64,000 nt of DNA from Kineosporia aurantiaca JCM 3230 (GCA_000719025.1 JODP01000001.1:496001-560000), one strand, 5' to 3'; numbered from the stretch's first letter, positions 33,068 to 41,387 are shown. Numbers and translations are program-made. Notes: generated by a model not told the origin, from the letters alone.

Positions 33068-33835
33068 ATGGCAGTCATGCCTGGTTCCGGAACCCCCCTT
33101 GCTCCGATCGTCCTGCCCACCCGCGCCGAAACCGGTGCTGCCGCAGCGAAGGACATTGCCCAGGCCATCCGGGACGCGGTCGCCGAGCGAGGCCACGCCC
33201 GCGTGGTCTTCGCCGCGGCGCCCAGCCAGCAGGAGACCCTCGACACCCTGGTGGCCCTCCCGGACGTCCCGTGGGAGAAGGTCGACGCTCTGCACATGGA
33301 CGAGTACGTCGGGCTGTCGGAGGGAGCCCCGGAACGGTTCGCGCAGTGGTTGCGCCAGAACCTCTTCACCCGGGTGCCCTTCCGTTCGGTCGACGTGCTC
33401 GACCCCGGGTCCGATCCGGAGGCCGAGGCGGTCCGGTACGCGGAGGTCCTGAACGCCGAACCGATCGACATCGTGGTGTTGGGCATCGGCGTCAACGGGC
33501 ACATCGCGTTCAACGACCCGGGCGTCGCGGACTTCGACGACCCGAAGGTCGTGAAGGTGGTCGAGCTCGACGAGGAGTGCCGGGGTCAGCAGGTGCAGGA
33601 CGGCTGCTTTCCCCGGCTCGAGGACGTTCCGAGGACGGCACTGACGCTGACCGTTCCCACGCTGCTGAGCGGGCGCCGCCTGTTCTGCATTGTGCCCGGG
33701 TCGTTCAAGGCGCCGGCGGTGCGGGCGACCTTCACCGAACCCGCCTCGACCCAGTGGCCCAGCACCGCGCTGCGCTCTCACCCGGACTGCCGGGTCTACC
33801 TGGACGCGGCCGCCGCCGCCCTGCTGGAACCCTGA
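33068..33835 (+). CDS. NagB-family glucosamine-6-phosphate deaminase-like protein
   Basis: A 255-residue protein of the NagB/RpiA fold. MDEYVGL (about 76-82) and GIGVNGHIAFNDPG (about 141-154) match the glucosamine-6-phosphate deaminase signature much better than the 6-phosphogluconolactonase one. Two deviations stand out: Asn replaces the Asp before GHIAF, which also occurs in Bacillus-type NagB, and Asp replaces the Glu of the usual FNEP. It probably isomerises or deaminates a hexosamine phosphate in the cytosol. It starts 1 base after the GH26 stop (ATG 33068, or 33077), so both are on one transcript. Confidence 0.8.
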   Translation: MAVMPGSGTPLAPIVLPTRAETGAAAAKDIAQAIRDAVAERGHARVVFAAAPSQQETLDTLVALPDVPWEKVDALHMDEYVGLSEGAPERFAQWLRQNLFTRVPFRSVDVLDPGSDPEAEAVRYAEVLNAEPIDIVVLGIGVNGHIAFNDPGVADFDDPKVVKVVELDEECRGQQVQDGCFPRLEDVPRTALTLTVPTLLSGRRLFCIVPGSFKAPAVRATFTEPASTQWPSTALRSHPDCRVYLDAAAAALLEP

Positions 33836-33856
33836 ACCAGGCACCATCGTCCCGAC

Positions 33857-34747
33857 TCATCCCCGGACGGCCGGCTCAAGGGTGTCCACGCACCACTGCC
33901 GGAAGCTGGTCTCCCCGGCAACTTTCGATCCCCGGGGGGCCAGCGGTTCCGCGTCGTAGATCCCGTCGTTCTGGGCCTCGATCATCTCCGGCATCCCCTC
34001 GGCCAGCGCCGGACCGGCGCCGTGCTGCTGCATCTGCGCCCGCAGGCCCTCGATCGGGACCTGGTGGTAGCTGATCGGGCGCCCCAGCACGTCGGAGATG
34101 ACGGCCGCCATCTCGTTGGGAGTCAGGTTGTCCGGGCTGACCACCGGCACCCGGGCCTGGTCGCTCCACGAGGAATCGAGAAGCAGTCCGGCCGCGGCGG
34201 TGGCGGCGTCGCGGGTGGCCACGGTCAGCAGGGGACGGTCGGCGGCGTTCGCCATGCTGAACGAGCCCTGCTCCTTGATCGATTCGACCTGGCGCAACAG
34301 GTTCTCCATGAAGAACGGCAGAGCCAGCGCCCGGTAGGGCGTGCCGGTGCCTTCGATCAGCGCGTCCATGGCAAACGCAGCCTCCAGGAGACCGGACCGG
34401 CCCTGGTATCCGTGACCGAGGGAGGTCACCCCGACCACCCCGATACCCCGGTCCTCGAGCGCCCGACTGAGCGGACCGGTGAAGTCGAGGTAGTGCTTTA
34501 CGGCGCCGATCGGAGCGGCAAATCCGGGCGGTGGCACGAGCCAGAACAAGCGGTCCGCGCCGACCAGTGCCTTGCTGATGGTTTCGGCGTCGCCGTGCGA
34601 GCCTGGCACCACTTCGGCCCGGGTCCGCACCTCCTCGGGCAGCCGGGAGGGATCCCGGGCGATCACCCGGAACGCTTCGCCGCTGTTGAGGACGCGGTCC
34701 AGGACCTGTCGGCCGATGCCACCGGTCGGGGTGGTGAGGACGATCAT
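33857..34747 (-). CDS. NmrA-like NAD(P)-binding protein
   Basis: A 296-residue atypical SDR of the NmrA/QOR2-like type. The N-terminal TTPTGGIGRQV (5-15) is the dinucleotide-binding loop, and no classical Tyr-x-x-x-Lys motif is visible. Such proteins act as NAD(P)H-dependent quinone reductases or redox sensors. The ATG at 34747 has AGGAGG 5 bases upstream; the longer frame is a promoter-region shadow. The divergent LysR gene 93 bases away probably controls it. Confidence 0.85.
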   Translation of the reverse strand: MIVLTTPTGGIGRQVLDRVLNSGEAFRVIARDPSRLPEEVRTRAEVVPGSHGDAETISKALVGADRLFWLVPPPGFAAPIGAVKHYLDFTGPLSRALEDRGIGVVGVTSLGHGYQGRSGLLEAAFAMDALIEGTGTPYRALALPFFMENLLRQVESIKEQGSFSMANAADRPLLTVATRDAATAAAGLLLDSSWSDQARVPVVSPDNLTPNEMAAVISDVLGRPISYHQVPIEGLRAQMQQHGAGPALAEGMPEMIEAQNDGIYDAEPLAPRGSKVAGETSFRQWCVDTLEPAVRG

Positions 34748-34840
34748 GAATACCTCCTGCAGAGTGCCGTGGGACCAGCTAACCGCCCACGAAACTGCAG
34801 GTGAAGGACCGTTTCGATCGTCGTTGATAACCTTGCGGGT

Positions 34841-35761
34841 ATGAATGACCTGGAGGTGCGGCAGCTGCGGTACTTCGTCGCGGTGGCCGAGGAGCTGCAC
34901 TTCGGGCGGGCGGCCGACCGGCTGGGGATGACCCAGCCCGCGCTTTCCCGCGCGATCCGGTCCATCGAACGGCAGCTCGGCGTGGACCTGCTGGAGCGGA
35001 CCACCCGACAGGTCGGGCTCACCTCGGCCGGCGAGGTTCTGCTGCGCGATGCCCGGAGCGTGCTTGAGGCGGTCACCGCCGCCACGCTCCGCACCCAGCA
35101 GGCGGGCAGCTCGTCACCGACGCTGCGGATCGCGCTCAAGGCCGACGTCGACGGCGGGTTGCTGCCGCAGATCCTGGACGCCTACGCCACCGAGGCCGCG
35201 GCACTGGCGACCGAACTCGTCCTCGGACGTTTCGGCGAGCAGGCGCAGGCTCTGCGCGAGGGCCGGGCCGATGTGGCCCTCGTGCTGCGCCCCTTCGACG
35301 AGCGCGGCCTGGACAGCGAAAATCTGCTTTCCGAGCCACTTCTCGCCAGTCTGGCGGCTGCCGATCCGCTGGCCGCCCGGACTCACGTCACCCTGGACGA
35401 TCTGGAAGGACGGACGCTCATGGGCGCGGGCCGGACTCCCGGCACCCTGCGCCCGGCCTCGAACCTGTCCGAGATCTTCAGCCTGGTGGAAACCGGCAGC
35501 GTGGTGTTCTTCGCCCCCGCCTCGGTGGCCGAACGCTATCCGCGGCCGGCGATCGCCTATCGACCGGTCACCGACCTGCCCGACTCCACGCTGGCCCTGG
35601 CCTGGCCTCAGGACGCCCGGTCCCCGGCCGTCGCGGCCTTCGTCCGGGTGGCCGAGACGGTCGCGCGCTCCCGGCCGGCCGGCGCTGATTCCCTGGACCA
35701 GGCCGAGGCCTCCAGGGAAGAACCGGTTGCGGGGCGCCCGGCCCTCCCCCTGAGCCCGTAA
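34841..35761 (+). CDS. LysR family transcriptional regulator
   Basis: A 306-residue LysR regulator. The N-terminal winged helix (about 4-63, LRYFVAVAEELHFGRAADRLGMTQPALSRAIRSIERQLG) is textbook, followed by the effector domain (about 95-270). There is no ribosome binding site; a GATAAC -10-like element ends about 9 bases before the ATG, so the message is probably leaderless. A palindrome ATAACC/GGGTAT (34827-34842) overlaps the start and could be an autoregulatory site. The C-terminal 30 residues are Pro/Ala-rich. It most likely regulates the divergent NmrA-like gene. Confidence 0.9.
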   Translation: MNDLEVRQLRYFVAVAEELHFGRAADRLGMTQPALSRAIRSIERQLGVDLLERTTRQVGLTSAGEVLLRDARSVLEAVTAATLRTQQAGSSSPTLRIALKADVDGGLLPQILDAYATEAAALATELVLGRFGEQAQALREGRADVALVLRPFDERGLDSENLLSEPLLASLAAADPLAARTHVTLDDLEGRTLMGAGRTPGTLRPASNLSEIFSLVETGSVVFFAPASVAERYPRPAIAYRPVTDLPDSTLALAWPQDARSPAVAAFVRVAETVARSRPAGADSLDQAEASREEPVAGRPALPLSP

Positions 35762-35764
35762 CCG

Positions 35765-36769
35765 CTAGGCAGCCGGTTCGCCGAGCGCCCGGGCCCGCAG
35801 GAAGGCGCTGGTCGCCACGACGCCGACCAGGTCGAAGCGAGTCGGGCCGGCCAGATGCCGCTCGGTGGCCTCCTGCACTCCCGGCCAGTTCTTGTCGCCG
35901 AAGTCGTCCAACACCACGATGCCGCCCGGGGCCACGATCTTCTCGGCGAACACCAGGTCGTTGGCCACCCCCTCGGCCGAGTGGTCGCCGTCGATCACGA
36001 CCACGCCGTACTCCCGGTCGCTGGCCTTGGCCTGGACCGTCGGGTCCTCCGAGAAACCCTGGAACATCCGCAGCCGCTCCGGGTCGACGCCGGCCAGGGT
36101 CAGGTTCTCGCGCACCACGGTCTCGGTGACCGGCGAGCCGGAGGCGTCCGGCTTGAGCTCGGTGACCTGCAGCTGGACCGAGGCGAACGGGTCGATGATG
36201 GTCAGCTCGTACTTCAGCCCGATTCGGCTCATCTGCCGGGCCATGCCGCCGGAGAACAGGCCGAAGAGCGTGCCGATCTCCAGGATCTCCCCGTTCGGCG
36301 GGTTCAGCAGCGGAGTGGTGGTGAGCTTGCCGAGGATGTTCCCCGGACCGCCGGCCAGCCGACCGACGCCGCGCAGTTCCAGCTCGAACAGGGTCCGGTA
36401 GGCCTGGACGACCCGCTCGTAGGCGTTCCCCTTGGGCACGCCGGCCGCCTTGGCCACCTGGTCCGCCAGATCCCGCAGCGAGGCCTCGTTCATCAGCCGC
36501 GAGCTACGCCGGCCGTGCGCTCCGAGCAGCAGGTCGACCGCGTAGTCGGACCCCTTCGACTGGTCGCGCATCTTGTCCATGTCGGCCCGGACGCGCTTCA
36601 GTTCCTTGCGCAGCTTCTCGGCTTCGCTCTTCAGGTCACGGACCGTGCGGCTCTCGTCGACGGTCTGTCGCGCCCCCCGGCGGGCAAGCCGCTCAATCCG
36701 CCGGTCCAGCACGGTGAGCAGGGGTTTCAGCGTTCGATTCGCGACTTTGTGGGGCAAATTCTCTGGCAT
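35765..36769 (-). CDS. class I SAM-dependent methyltransferase with N-terminal coiled coil
   Basis: A 334-residue protein. Residues about 20-75 are strongly charged and probably form a coiled coil (VRDLKSEAEKLRKELKRVRADMDKM). The catalytic domain follows with EIGTLFGLFSGGMA as the SAM-binding loop and VVIDGDHSAEGVANDL as the acidic motif, the pattern of Methyltransferase_24 O-methyltransferases or cephalosporin-hydroxylase-like proteins. The ATG at 36769 is chosen; a GTG at 36835 would add 22 residues and put it 11 bases after the MSMEG_0570 stop. It is the last gene of the nitrogen-starvation-type operon and not a usual member of it. Confidence 0.75.
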   Translation of the reverse strand: MPENLPHKVANRTLKPLLTVLDRRIERLARRGARQTVDESRTVRDLKSEAEKLRKELKRVRADMDKMRDQSKGSDYAVDLLLGAHGRRSSRLMNEASLRDLADQVAKAAGVPKGNAYERVVQAYRTLFELELRGVGRLAGGPGNILGKLTTTPLLNPPNGEILEIGTLFGLFSGGMARQMSRIGLKYELTIIDPFASVQLQVTELKPDASGSPVTETVVRENLTLAGVDPERLRMFQGFSEDPTVQAKASDREYGVVVIDGDHSAEGVANDLVFAEKIVAPGGIVVLDDFGDKNWPGVQEATERHLAGPTRFDLVGVVATSAFLRARALGEPAA

Positions 36770-36846
36770 GCGCCAATGCAACCATCTGGCGCCGAGGCAG
36801 CACAGTAAATTCCACAGCCAATCCTCAAGCCGCACTCACCGTAATC

Positions 36847-37134
36847 TCAGTTTCCGGGCCGCTCGAAGCCGTCTACCCGGACCTCGCCGTGCGGGTAGCC
36901 CTGGGCCCGTGCCCAGATCTCGTCCCGCATCGCCGCCGCACTGGTGCAGGCGAAGCCGTACTTCTCCCGCACCCGGTCGGACGCAATGGTCAGCGCCTGC
37001 TCGCTGAGCCGGACGAACTCCGCGACCGGGTAGCTCGCGCCGACGGTCAGGTAGTCCTGGATCACCAGAGAGGGCGAGTAGCACCGCTGGGCGGTCCCGT
37101 CCGGCCAGGTGACGCTGAAGTACAGCTCGGGCAC
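36847..37134 (-). CDS. MSMEG_0570 family nitrogen starvation response protein
   Basis: A 95-residue protein matching the MSMEG_0570 family: MPELYFSVTWPDG at the start, YSPSLVIQDYL, the FVRLSEQAL stretch and GFACTSA in the second half. The family is a small marker of the Nit1C/MSMEG_0565-0572 cluster and has no known reaction. It lies 14 bases after the second C-N hydrolase gene and 77 bases before the methyltransferase. GAAAGGGG about 6 bases upstream supports the start. Confidence 0.88.
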   Translation of the reverse strand: MPELYFSVTWPDGTAQRCYSPSLVIQDYLTVGASYPVAEFVRLSEQALTIASDRVREKYGFACTSAAAMRDEIWARAQGYPHGEVRVDGFERPGN

Positions 37135-37148
37135 GAGCAGTCCCCTTT

Positions 37149-37994
37149 CTATCGGTAGGTATCCGGCCGGCGCTCGGAAAGATGGTCGAGAACCCTTCGG
37201 GCCAGCGCGATCTCGGTCTCCACGGCGACGGTGGCGACCGCCAGGCCGGCCTTGGCCCAGGTGCGGGCCAGGATGTCGCCGCCCGGGCCGACCACCTTGG
37301 CCTGCCCGAGGAAGCGCATCCCGCCGAGCGCACCGGTCTGGTTGGCCGAGGCCAGCACCACCTGGTTCTCCGCCGCCCGGGAGCGGTCGTAGAGGTCGAA
37401 CAGCCGGGACTGCCGGTCCTGGCTCATCCGCGGGGCCCGGTTGCTGATGTTGGTCGGCCAGGCGGACAGACAGGCCAGGACGCCCGCGCCGTCCAGGGCC
37501 AGCGAACGGGCGGACTCGGGAAACGTCTTGTCGTAGTCGATCAGCATGCCGATCCGGCCGATCGGGGTGTCGAAGGCCGCGAACGAGTCGCCCGGGGCGT
37601 ACGCCTGCTCCTCGCCCCGGGGCAGATGAACTTTGCGATGCCGCCCGAGCACCCCGTCTCCACTCACGCAGACCGCGCTGTTGTAACGGGTCACCCCGTC
37701 GTCTCCGAGCTCGCAGTACCCCACGCAGACGACCATTTCGGCCGCAGCCGCCGCGACTTTCCCGATCAGCTCGTGATCGGGTTCCAGAGCGGGCGGCAGA
37801 GCCTCGGGGTCGGGGTTGCGCAGGTCCGGCAGGTACCCGCCGAGCGCGGCGTCGGGCAGCACCAGCAGCCCCGCGCCGGCCTTGCGGGCCTGTTCGATCA
37901 GGGTCTGGACGCGGGCCAGGTCGAAGTCCAGGTCGCGGCCGAAGCTCGCGGCCACCGCCGCGATCGTCACCCCGACGCCCCCGTCGGCGGTCAT
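37149..37994 (-). CDS. nitrilase-superfamily paralogue with degenerate catalytic triad (probable pseudoenzyme)
   Basis: A 281-residue C-N hydrolase-fold protein, clearly a tandem paralogue of the next gene upstream. In that neighbour the triad is E44, K114 and C146. Here the Glu position is Asp48 (LPDAALGG), the Lys is kept as K121 (HRKVH), and the nucleophilic Cys is Asp153 (MLIDYDKTFPE in place of MMICYDKAFPE). The codon at the Cys position is GAC, and the frame is otherwise intact with normal codon bias, so it is neither a sequencing slip nor a decaying pseudogene. It cannot form the thioester intermediate of this family. It may be a regulatory or structural partner of the active paralogue. 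It starts 3 bases after that gene ends. Confidence 0.85.
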   Translation of the reverse strand: MTADGGVGVTIAAVAASFGRDLDFDLARVQTLIEQARKAGAGLLVLPDAALGGYLPDLRNPDPEALPPALEPDHELIGKVAAAAAEMVVCVGYCELGDDGVTRYNSAVCVSGDGVLGRHRKVHLPRGEEQAYAPGDSFAAFDTPIGRIGMLIDYDKTFPESARSLALDGAGVLACLSAWPTNISNRAPRMSQDRQSRLFDLYDRSRAAENQVVLASANQTGALGGMRFLGQAKVVGPGGDILARTWAKAGLAVATVAVETEIALARRVLDHLSERRPDTYR

Positions 37995-37997
37995 TGG

Positions 37998-38849
37998 TCA
38001 GCTACCGGCGCCGACGGGAACGAGGGCGGTGTAGGCCGCGGGCCGGCGGTCGCGCAGGTGCCCCATTGCGCGGCGGGCCTGCTCCAGCACCTCCTCCACG
38101 TCGATCGTGGTGACGGCCAGCCCCTCGGCGACTCCGGTGCCCGCGAGCACGTCCCCGCCCGGACCGACGATCTTGGCGCTGCTGACGAAGCGGAGCGAGC
38201 CGAAGTGGCCGCTCTGGTTGGCCGACAGCCAGACGATCTGGTTCTCCAGGGCCCGGGCCTGGTCGAAGATGTCGAAACGGTGCTTCCACCGGTCGTCCTC
38301 GAGGTTCTCGGGCGCGTTGGTCCGGCTGCCCGGCCAGGCCGAGACGCAGACCACGATCTGCGCGCCGTCCAGCGCCAGGGAGCGGGCGGATTCCGGGAAG
38401 GCCTTGTCATAGCAGATCATCATGCCGATCCGGCCGACCGGCGTATCGAACGCGGTGAAACCGGTGCCGGCGGTGTAGTGCGCGTCCTCCCGCAGCGGCT
38501 GGTGCACCTTTCGGTGGTTGCCGAGCACCCCGCTGCCGTTGACGCAGACCACGCTGTTGTAGAGCGCTCCGTCCGCGGTCTGCTCGCAGTACCCGGCGCA
38601 GACCACCAGGTCACCGGCCAGCTCGGCCAGCCGGGCGATCTCCGGGCCGTCCAGCCGGAAGGCGGGGGGTGGTGGAGCGCTACCGCGCAGGTTGCTCAGG
38701 TAACCGCCGAGAGCGGCCTCGGGCAGGGCCAGCAACTGCACGCCCTGGCCGCGGGCCTGGTCGATCAGGGCGGCGATCCGGGCGAAGTCGGCCTCCAGAT
38801 CGCGGTCGAACGGCGCCGAGACGACCCCCAGCGTGATCGCGCTGCTCAT
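37998..38849 (-). CDS. carbon-nitrogen hydrolase (nitrilase superfamily), intact triad
   Basis: A 283-residue cytosolic enzyme of the nitrilase superfamily with the full triad Glu44 (ALPEAALGG), Lys114 (HRKVH) and Cys146 (MMICYDKAFPE). The CYDxxFPE motif is typical of amidase or carbamoylase branches, whereas the nitrilase of the classical Nit1C cluster (sll0784 type) carries CWE. This one may therefore hydrolyse an amide or carbamoyl compound rather than a nitrile. The ATG at 38849 overlaps the stop of the GNAT-AIR synthase fusion as ATGA. A catalytically altered paralogue follows 3 bases downstream. Confidence 0.88.
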   Translation of the reverse strand: MSSAITLGVVSAPFDRDLEADFARIAALIDQARGQGVQLLALPEAALGGYLSNLRGSAPPPPAFRLDGPEIARLAELAGDLVVCAGYCEQTADGALYNSVVCVNGSGVLGNHRKVHQPLREDAHYTAGTGFTAFDTPVGRIGMMICYDKAFPESARSLALDGAQIVVCVSAWPGSRTNAPENLEDDRWKHRFDIFDQARALENQIVWLSANQSGHFGSLRFVSSAKIVGPGGDVLAGTGVAEGLAVTTIDVEEVLEQARRAMGHLRDRRPAAYTALVPVGAGS

Positions 38850-40330
38850 GCTTTCCACCCACTTCGTTCGTGATCATCGAGTTCTTGCCCCGGGGAGGCC
38901 GGGCCGAGCCCGGTGACGGCGCCCGGCAGGGCCTCGGTGATCTCCCCGTCCGGCCAGCGCAGGTGCACCCCACCGCCCGCGACGAGTTCACCGCAGACCG
39001 CCGAGACCGCCGGACCGGCCCAGGGTTCACCGGCACCAGGCGCTTCGGCGGTGAGCATGCCGAAGCCCGGGAAGCAGGTCAGCCAGTCGCCGGTGCTGGC
39101 CGCACTCGGCCGGGGAACGTCCGCGACATCGAGCACCGCACCGCACGCTCCGGCCTCGGCCAGCATGCCGAGCGTGCCGACGATCCCGGCCATGGAAACG
39201 TCTTTCGCGGCCGCCGGCCGGCTCTTGCCGACCATCGCCAGCATGGACCGGAGCTCGGCCGTGCTGCGGTGCGACGTCGAGTCCCACTGCCGCCCGCCGT
39301 AGCCGGGGCGCCACGAGCCGCCCAGATCGGCGGTGAGCCGGATCTGCTGACCGGGGCGGCCACCGCCCCCCGGCACCGGCTGCTCGGTGCGACCAAGAGC
39401 AGTCACGCTTAAGGACGCCGGAACGCCCAGTTGGGTATGTCCGCCGATCACCGGCACGCCGTAGGCCTCACTGGCACGCCGCAGACCACCGAGAATCCTG
39501 GCCGCGAAGGAGGAATCCCGGGCCCCGACCGCGTCGAGCAGGGCGACCGGAGAAGCTCCCATCGCGGCCAGGTCGTTGAGGTTGACCAGAACCGAGCACC
39601 AGCCGGCCCAGTCCGGATCACGCTCGACCATCGAGGGCAGGATCGCGTCGCAGGCGGCGATCAGGTCACTGCCGGGAACGGGGGCGCCGTCGTCACCGAT
39701 GAAACCCGGACCGCCCAGACCCGGGTGCTCCTGGGCGAAACCGGTGAGCAATCCGCCGAGATCCCGCTTGGTGGAGCGGGCCAGCGCCTCGATCCGCCCG
39801 ATCGGCCAGCGCATCAGCTCGTGCGGGGCACCGGCCACGGTGATCCCGCGAAGGTGTTCCCAGCCGAGCTTGGCGAAGAAGGGCCGATAGCGCGGCTGCA
39901 CGGTGGCGTCGAAGCGGAGCACGCCCGCCGCCTCGGCCCGGGCGCAGGCGGCCCGGACCAGTGCGGCGCCGGCCCCGAGGCCACCCCGGCTGACCAGACG
40001 ACCGCCCTGCCACCAACCCACATCGGGTCCGCCGCCCACCGGCCCGAGCCGTACTCCACCGAGGACCGAGCCGTCGCTCTGGCGGGCCACGAGCACGATC
40101 GTCCGCGGATCCTCGTCGGTCGCGTCCAGGTCGCTGTGAACGAAAAGCCCTTGCTCCTCGACGAACTGTTCGCGCCGTAAGGTGCGATACTCCTCCAAAG
40201 CCGGACCGTCAGCGTCCTCAATAACAAACCCGCTGCCCGGTCGCGGACTTGAGAGATCCCGGAGCAACGCCTCACCGAGCTCGCCCCTGCGGGGTTCAGC
40301 CCGGAACAGGGGTTCGAGAATGTCGGTCAT
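38846..40330 (-). CDS. GNAT acetyltransferase / AIR synthase-like fusion (MSMEG_0567 / sll0787 families)
   Basis: A 494-residue two-domain protein. Residues about 30-180 are a GNAT-like acetyltransferase (EEQGLFVHSDLDATDED, RFDATVQPRYRPFFAKLGW) of the MSMEG_0567 N-terminal type. Residues about 185-480 are an AIR synthase/PurM-like ATP-grasping domain of the sll0787 type, with GDDGAPVPGSDLI, NLNDLAAMGASPVALLDAVG and a KDVSMAGIVGTLGML segment. The fusion is known for MSMEG_0567; in cyanobacteria the domains are separate genes. Its ATG overlaps the radical SAM stop and its stop overlaps the C-N hydrolase start, both by 4 bases. It should modify or activate a small nitrogen compound, not yet identified. 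Confidence 0.88.
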   Translation of the reverse strand: MTDILEPLFRAEPRRGELGEALLRDLSSPRPGSGFVIEDADGPALEEYRTLRREQFVEEQGLFVHSDLDATDEDPRTIVLVARQSDGSVLGGVRLGPVGGGPDVGWWQGGRLVSRGGLGAGAALVRAACARAEAAGVLRFDATVQPRYRPFFAKLGWEHLRGITVAGAPHELMRWPIGRIEALARSTKRDLGGLLTGFAQEHPGLGGPGFIGDDGAPVPGSDLIAACDAILPSMVERDPDWAGWCSVLVNLNDLAAMGASPVALLDAVGARDSSFAARILGGLRRASEAYGVPVIGGHTQLGVPASLSVTALGRTEQPVPGGGGRPGQQIRLTADLGGSWRPGYGGRQWDSTSHRSTAELRSMLAMVGKSRPAAAKDVSMAGIVGTLGMLAEAGACGAVLDVADVPRPSAASTGDWLTCFPGFGMLTAEAPGAGEPWAGPAVSAVCGELVAGGGVHLRWPDGEITEALPGAVTGLGPASPGQELDDHERSGWKA

Positions 40331-41379
40331 CCGCCGGCCGCCTTCAGCGCGCTGCACGCACCGCAGGCCGCACAACCGGCGCCCTGGTCGTCACCGGCCA
40401 TCCCGGCTTCCTGCAGCAAAGCCCCCACCCGGGCGGTGATCTCCGCAACCACGGACGCCGGGGCCGTGGTCGCCCCGTCCTGACGAGCCAGAGTTCCCAT
40501 CATTGGCCGCATCGGGACGACGAACGGGTAGACCCCGCGGTCGATCAGGGATTTCGCCCCGGCGACCATCTCGTCGGGGGTCTCTCCCAGCCCGATCAGG
40601 AGATATGTAGAGACCTTGTTCCGGCCGAAGACCCGCACCGCCTCGTCCCAGGCGGCCTCGTACTCGGCCATCGGGACACTGCCCTTGCCCGGCATCCAGC
40701 GCTGCCGCAGCTCGTCGTCCATGCTCTCGACGTGGATCCCGATCGCCTCCGCCCCGGCCGCCTTCAGGTCGGCGATCACCGAAAGCGTCTTCGGTGGCTC
40801 GATCTGGACCTGGATCGGCAGATCGGGCACGGCCTGGCGCACCGCCCGGACCGAGCGCACCAGGTTGCGGGCGCCCCGGTCCGGGCCGGTGGTGGTGCCG
40901 GTGGTCATCACCATCTGCCGCACGCCGTCCAGCCGGACCGCGGCCTCGGCCACCTCCGCCAGCTGGGCGGGCGTTTTCGCGGCGATGGTGGCGCCCTGCT
41001 TGAGCGACTCCTCGATCGCGCAGAACCGGCAGCGCTGCGCCTCCTCGTAGCGGATGCAGGTCTGGACGACCGTGGTGGCCAGCACGTCCTTGCCGTGCAG
41101 CAGGGCGATCTTCTCGTACGGGACACCGTCGGCCGTCGTGAGGTCGTAGAACTTCGGCCGCTGCACGGTGTTCACGACCAGACCGAGATCGATCCTGCCC
41201 TCGTAGACCCGGCCCTGACGAATCACGTAAGGGCTGTCGGTGACGATCGGCAGGGCTGCGTTCTCGCCGTCGAGAACCAGGTGCCCGTCGTCGCTCGGCC
41301 CGGCGCCCTTGTTGCGCCGGACCGGGGCGTCGACCCGCACCCCGTGCACCGCGAGGTTGACTCTCGTGACGGTGTCCAT
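40327..41379 (-). CDS. MSMEG_0568 family radical SAM protein
   Basis: A 350-residue radical SAM enzyme of the Nit1C cluster. The cluster-binding cysteines are C108, C117 and C120, that is CX8CX2C (TCIRYEEAQRCRFC), wider than the textbook CX3CX2C. The barrel continues with VMTTGTTTGPDRGARNL and IQVQIEPPKTL. The C-terminus ends in a second Cys cluster (CAACGACSALKA) that could hold an auxiliary iron-sulphur cluster. The reaction is unknown. It lies 8 bases after the MSMEG_0572 gene and overlaps the next gene by 4 bases. Confidence 0.9.
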   Translation of the reverse strand: MDTVTRVNLAVHGVRVDAPVRRNKGAGPSDDGHLVLDGENAALPIVTDSPYVIRQGRVYEGRIDLGLVVNTVQRPKFYDLTTADGVPYEKIALLHGKDVLATTVVQTCIRYEEAQRCRFCAIEESLKQGATIAAKTPAQLAEVAEAAVRLDGVRQMVMTTGTTTGPDRGARNLVRSVRAVRQAVPDLPIQVQIEPPKTLSVIADLKAAGAEAIGIHVESMDDELRQRWMPGKGSVPMAEYEAAWDEAVRVFGRNKVSTYLLIGLGETPDEMVAGAKSLIDRGVYPFVVPMRPMMGTLARQDGATTAPASVVAEITARVGALLQEAGMAGDDQGAGCAACGACSALKAAGG

Positions 41380-41387
41380 TCAGGGCC

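Noticed and set aside
33068..33835. 6-phosphogluconolactonase completing the Entner-Doudoroff route
   Set aside because: MDEYVGL and GIGVNGHIAFNDPG match glucosamine-6-phosphate deaminases; the lactonase pattern (DGHTASLFP-like) is absent.
37998..38849. Assignment as the aliphatic nitrilase of the classical Nit1C cluster
   Set aside because: The active-site motif is CYDKAFPE, typical of amidase/carbamoylase branches, not CWE. It is kept at superfamily level.
38860..38895. A further full copy of the CCCCGTGATCATGG repeat
   Set aside because: Only the CGTGATCAT core and a loosely similar flank occur, inside the coding end of the GNAT-AIR synthase gene; too short to call a repeat unit.
38870..40180. 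Long plus-strand frames over the GNAT-AIR synthase fusion
   Set aside because: Antisense shadows. The minus-strand frame has both expected domains and 4-base overlaps with its neighbours.
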